Source: Ruminococcus sp.
Lineage (GTDB): Bacteria; Bacillota; Clostridia; Oscillospirales; Ruminococcaceae
Assembly (NCBI GenBank): GCA_031262625.1
Contig: JAISHJ010000107.1
Span: 1 to 8,650, forward strand
Length of the DNA stretch: 8,650 nucleotides
Direction of reading: 5' to 3'
Shown: piece by piece, positions 6,384 through 8,650 of the stretch
How positions within the stretch are numbered: position 1 is the stretch's first letter
Layout of the letters: each line of letters starts with the position of its first letter
Translations under genes and position numbers: made by a program
Notes under the pieces: generated by a model
The model's input: only the letters and a program-made list of their open reading frames with translations
The model's database searches: none
What the model was told of the DNA's origin: nothing

Positions 6384-6809
6384 ATGGCTGCTAAAGTTAC
6401 AGGCTATATAAAGCTTCAAATCAACGCGGGCAAAGCTACTCCCGCTCCCCCCGTAGGACCGGCTCTCGGTCAGCACGGCGTTAACATCATGGCTTTCACA
6501 AAAGAATTTAACGAGCGTACAAAAAATGATATCGGTCTCATAATCCCGGTAGTTATCACCGTTTATGCCGACCGTTCCTTCAGTTTTATCACAAAAACCC
6601 CTCCTGCTGCTGTCCTCATCAAAAAGGCTATCGGTCTTGAATCCGGCTCAGGCGTTCCGAATAAAACCAAAGTGGGTAAAATCACTAAGGAACAAATTCG
6701 CAAAATCGCCGAGCAGAAAATGCCCGACCTTAACGCGGCTACAGTTGAAACCGCAATGAGTATGATCGCAGGTACCGCCCGCTCTATGGGCGTTACGGTT
6801 GTGGACTGA
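6384..6809 (+). CDS. rplK: 50S ribosomal protein L11
   Basis: L11 forms the base of the ribosomal stalk, binds 23S rRNA at the GTPase-associated centre and is needed for RelA-type stringent signalling. The 141-residue length equals that of Bacillus L11. The N-terminal domain carries the proline-rich signature PAPPVGPALGQHGVNIMAF at 20-38, which is the thiostrepton-related region. The C-terminal rRNA-binding domain covers about 71-141, with TPPAAVLIKKA at 72-82 and a basic KTKVGKIT segment at 94-101. ATG at 6384 gives the normal N-terminus MAAKVTGYIKLQI and is placed 9 nt after GGAGTG. rplA begins 18 nt downstream. Transcription probably continues from nusG across the repeat region, because no terminator is visible, but a separate promoter cannot be excluded. 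Confidence 0.97.
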   Translation: MAAKVTGYIKLQINAGKATPAPPVGPALGQHGVNIMAFTKEFNERTKNDIGLIIPVVITVYADRSFSFITKTPPAAVLIKKAIGLESGSGVPNKTKVGKITKEQIRKIAEQKMPDLNAATVETAMSMIAGTARSMGVTVVD

Positions 6810-6827
6810 GGAAGGAGAAGCTAAATT

Positions 6828-7523
6828 ATGAAACACGGAAAAAAGTATAATAATGCCGCAAAAAATATAGATCAAACTAAACAATATGACTCAAAAGAAG
6901 CTCTCGCTCTTGCTGTTTCGTCTGCTACCGCTAAATTTGACGAAACTGTTGAAGTACACATCCGTCTCGGCGTTGACTCCCGCCACGCTGACCAACAAGT
7001 CCGCGGCGCAGTAGTTCTCCCGAACGGTACAGGACGTAACGTTCGCGTACTCGTTTTCTGTAAAGAAGACAAGCGCGAAGCCGCTCTCGCTGCCGGTGCT
7101 GACTATGTCGGCGCGGAAGACATGGCAGAACGCATCCAAAAAGAAGGCTGGATGGACTTTGAAGTAGTTATCGCTTCTCCCGACATGATGGGTCTCGTTG
7201 GTCGTCTCGGTAAAGTTCTCGGTCCCCGCGGTCTCATGCCTAACCCGAAAGCCGGTACAGTTTCCCCCGACGTTGCTAAGGCTGTTTCCGAAGCAAAAGC
7301 CGGTAAAATTGAATATCGTCTCGACAAAACTAATATCATCCACTGCCCCATCGGTAAAGTCTCCTTCGGCGCAGATAAACTCGAAGAAAACTTCGAGACC
7401 CTCCTCTCCGCCGTTACAAAGGCAAAACCGGCAGCAGCAAAAGGCGCGTACTTCCGCTCCTGCACAGTAGCATCAACCATGGGCGTTGGTATTCCCGTTT
7501 CTACTATAAAGTACGGGGTATAG
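6828..7523 (+). CDS. rplA: 50S ribosomal protein L1
   Basis: L1 binds 23S rRNA helix 76-78 to form the mobile L1 stalk that moves deacylated tRNA out of the E site. In many bacteria it also represses its own rplKA messenger. The 231-residue protein is of standard length. The L1 signature lies at about 125-145, including LGPRGLMPNPK (131-141). The C-terminal TMGVGIPV at 217-224 corresponds to the rRNA-contacting TMG motif. ATG at 6828 follows AAGGAG by 10 nt. Codon choice favours C-ending codons such as CTC, GTC and CCC, more than in uvrA, as expected of a highly expressed gene. An L1-binding leader was not recognised upstream. The gene is last in its operon here: rplJ-rplL, which usually follow, are absent and upp converges from the other side. 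Confidence 0.97.
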   Translation: MKHGKKYNNAAKNIDQTKQYDSKEALALAVSSATAKFDETVEVHIRLGVDSRHADQQVRGAVVLPNGTGRNVRVLVFCKEDKREAALAAGADYVGAEDMAERIQKEGWMDFEVVIASPDMMGLVGRLGKVLGPRGLMPNPKAGTVSPDVAKAVSEAKAGKIEYRLDKTNIIHCPIGKVSFGADKLEENFETLLSAVTKAKPAAAKGAYFRSCTVASTMGVGIPVSTIKYGV

Positions 7524-7529
7524 GTACGT

Positions 7530-7593
7530 TGGGGGGAAACCTCTCTGAAGAGAGGTTCTCCCCCGCAGTTGCCTTTGGCAACTGCTACCCCCA
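7530..7593. repeat. Compact inverted-repeat block after rplA
   Basis: Two hairpins stand side by side. AACCTCT (7538-7544) pairs with AGAGGTT (7551-7557). GCAGTTGCC (7565-7573) pairs perfectly with GGCAACTGC (7577-7585) round a TTT loop. Both sit between TGGGGG (7530-7535) and CCCCCA (7588-7593), which would close a three-way junction. Alternatively the G-run can pair with the nearer CCCCC at 7560-7564 to lengthen the first hairpin. It starts 6 nt after the rplA stop. There is no T-run, so it is not a standard terminator. The form suggests an interspersed palindromic (REP-like) element, but that needs other copies to confirm. Confidence 0.6.
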
Positions 7594-7635
7594 GTTCCAG
7601 AGACTTTTGAGGTTTATCTTGGTTTTAGTGTTTCA

Positions 7636-7696
7636 TAAACAGAAATCCGCTTGCTACAACCTTTTCAGATGGTTATTGCAAGCGGATTGTAGTTTA
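7636..7696 (-). terminator. Long stem-loop, probable upp terminator
   Basis: AATCCGCTTGC (7644-7654) pairs perfectly with GCAAGCGGATT (7678-7688). Inside is a short AACC/GGTT stem, and outside TAAAC/GTTTA (7636-7640 with 7692-7696) across a 3-nt internal loop. On the minus strand the main stem is followed by TCTGTTTATG, moderately U-rich, and lies just after the upp stop, so it may end upp. On the plus strand it could also stop read-through from rplA. The U-tract is imperfect either way. Confidence 0.55.
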
Positions 7697-7706
7697 CGAG
7701 ACCTCC

Positions 7707-8336
7707 CTATTTCGTCCCATACATCCTATCCCCGGCATCTCCCAGACCCGGGATAATGTAGGAGTTATCGTCGAGCTTTTCGTCGATTGCGCCTGTGTAG
7801 ATTTGAACGTCGGGGAAAGCGTTGTTCACGGCGGATACACCCTCGGGCGAGGCGATTATGCACATGAATTTAATCGACTTAACCCCGGCTTTTGAGACGA
7901 GGTCTATAGCTTTAACGGCGGAAGAACCCGTCGCAAGCATTATATCGAAGATGATAACTTCGCGGTCGGCAATGTCGAACGGGAGCTTGCAGTAATAATC
8001 GACAGCCTTGCGGGTTTCGGGGTCGCGATACAGTCCGATGTGACCGACTTTCGCGGCGGGAACGAGGGTTAACGCGCCCTCAAGCATACCGAGCCCGGCG
8101 CGGTAAATCGGAACGAAGGCAATTTTCTTCCCCGAGATAACCTTTGAGCGGGCTGTTCCGAGTGGAGTTTCAACCTCAACCGTCTTTAGCGGAAGGTCGC
8201 GGGTCGCCTCGTAACACATAAGCATTGCGGCTTCGGAGGCAAGCTCCCTGAATTCCTTTGCGCCTGTATTTGCATCGCGAAGGAGTGAAATTTTATGTTG
8301 AACGAGGGGATGTTCAACGAGCTTAACATTTAACAT
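7707..8336 (-). CDS. upp: Uracil phosphoribosyltransferase
   Basis: This cytosolic enzyme converts uracil and PRPP to UMP and pyrophosphate, the main uracil salvage step. At 209 residues it equals the usual bacterial length. Conserved blocks are HPLVQHKISLLRD at 9-21, VPIYRAGLGMLEG at 75-87, the PRPP-binding loop at about 128-139 and the uracil-binding C-terminus YIIPGLGDAGDRMYGTK at 193-209. The PRPP loop reads DIMLATGSS, where most homologues have DPMLATGGS, so two positions are substituted while the acidic and threonine residues remain. ATG at 8336 has AAGGAAG 9 nt upstream. It follows rpiB by 68 nt on the same strand, a common Firmicutes neighbourhood, and may also have its own promoter. 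Identification is secure. Confidence 0.96.
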   Translation of the reverse strand: MLNVKLVEHPLVQHKISLLRDANTGAKEFRELASEAAMLMCYEATRDLPLKTVEVETPLGTARSKVISGKKIAFVPIYRAGLGMLEGALTLVPAAKVGHIGLYRDPETRKAVDYYCKLPFDIADREVIIFDIMLATGSSAVKAIDLVSKAGVKSIKFMCIIASPEGVSAVNNAFPDVQIYTGAIDEKLDDNSYIIPGLGDAGDRMYGTK

Positions 8337-8367
8337 TTACGGTTACTTCCTTAATAAAAGTTCTTCG

Positions 8368-8397
8368 ATTATATTTATTACGGTACGATTTCGTTAA
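8368..8397 (-). promoter_or_regulatory. Possible internal promoter for upp
   Basis: On the minus strand TTAACG (8392-8397, 4 of 6) lies 18 nt before a perfect TATAAT (8368-8373), within the 68-nt rpiB-upp gap. The start would be near 8361, giving a leader of about 25 nt that contains the upp ribosome binding site. The -35 box is weak and the region AT-rich, so a chance match is possible. Confidence 0.4.
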
Positions 8398-8404
8398 CCC
8401 GGCA

Positions 8405-8650
8405 TTACGATTCAAGCGACATAATTTGGTTAACGCGGCGTTCGTGCCGCCCGCCCTCGAATTCGGTTTCGAGGTATTTTTTAACGGCGGAAATTGCAAC
8501 ACCCGCGCCTGTAACGCGTTCGCCGAGGCAGATACAGTTTGCATTGTTGTGAAGTTTCGCCATTTCGGCGGTGAAAGCGTCGGTAACGAGGGCGGCGCGT
8601 ATTCCCTTAATCTTGTTTGCGGCGATAGAAATTCCTATGCCCGTTCCGCA
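8405..8650 (-). CDS. rpiB: Ribose-5-phosphate isomerase B, C-terminal part
   Basis: RpiB interconverts ribose 5-phosphate and ribulose 5-phosphate in the pentose phosphate pathway. Eighty-one residues are visible, running off the right edge; the full protein is about 145-150 residues. The first visible residues are CGTGIGISIAANK, the family's catalytic-cysteine and phosphate-binding loop. HNNANCICLGERV, FEGGRHERRVNQI and the short C-terminal tail ending at TAA (8405-8407) all match the family. The frame is open over the whole visible part. The first 65 or so residues, including the N-terminal aspartate region, lie outside. It precedes upp on the same strand and is probably co-transcribed with it; both deal with ribose phosphate or its derivatives. 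A galactose-6-phosphate isomerase (LacAB) is a related alternative, less likely given the neighbourhood. Confidence 0.93.
   Translation of the reverse strand, partial: CGTGIGISIAANKIKGIRAALVTDAFTAEMAKLHNNANCICLGERVTGAGVAISAVKKYLETEFEGGRHERRVNQIMSLES

Noticed and set aside
7529..7756. 75-codon plus-strand open frame after rplA
   Set aside because: It starts at a TTG with no ribosome binding site, runs through the palindromic block and the terminator stem, and overlaps the upp C-terminus on the other strand; it is a by-product of the structured spacer.
8323..8544. 73-codon minus-strand open frame
   Set aside because: It overlaps rpiB on the same strand in another frame; the rpiB frame gives clear family motifs up to its stop at 8405.

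Overview
The window looks like a chromosomal stretch from a low-to-mid GC, spore-forming Gram-positive bacterium of the Clostridia type. The evidence is a SleL/YaaH-like spore glycosidase (two LysM domains plus GH18), a 49-residue four-cysteine L33, a short SecE with one membrane segment, Firmicutes-type ribosome binding sites and sigma-A promoters, and the rpmG-secE-nusG-rplK-rplA order. The species cannot be told from the sequence.

Layout. Positions 1-1766 (+) hold the C-terminal two thirds of uvrA. It converges, across a bidirectional terminator, on a minus-strand pair: a cardiolipin synthase (4767-3193) followed by the LysM-GH18 glycosidase (3129-1810). A good sigma-A promoter at 4808-4836 reads into that pair. 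The gene-free stretch 4768-5108 carries this promoter, a divergent promoter for the ribosomal/secretion operon at 4891-4919, a hairpin at the expected RNA 5' end, and three short tandem repeats that lie inside a possible 42-codon leader ORF. Then come rpmG (L33), secE, nusG, rplK (L11) and rplA (L1) on the plus strand. rpmG is only 49 codons and easily missed. The nusG-rplK gap (6179-6383) holds G/T-rich tandem repeats with a 27-bp period. The rplA-upp gap (7524-7706) holds two neighbouring highly structured segments; the second is a plausible upp terminator. The window ends with upp and the C-terminal part of rpiB, both on the minus strand.

How the genes work together. The central operon supplies translation (L33, L11, L1), protein export (SecE) and transcription elongation (NusG), a common bacterial grouping. 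upp (uracil salvage to UMP) and rpiB (ribose-5-phosphate isomerase) feed nucleotide and pentose metabolism. cls and the glycosidase both act on the cell or spore envelope and appear co-transcribed. uvrA belongs to nucleotide excision repair.

No novel multi-gene system is evident; the coding content is housekeeping plus one spore-envelope pair. The unexplained material is non-coding: two sets of tandem repeats flanking secE-nusG, the candidate leader ORF overlapping the first set, the structured block after rplA, and a hairpin over the glycosidase ribosome binding site.
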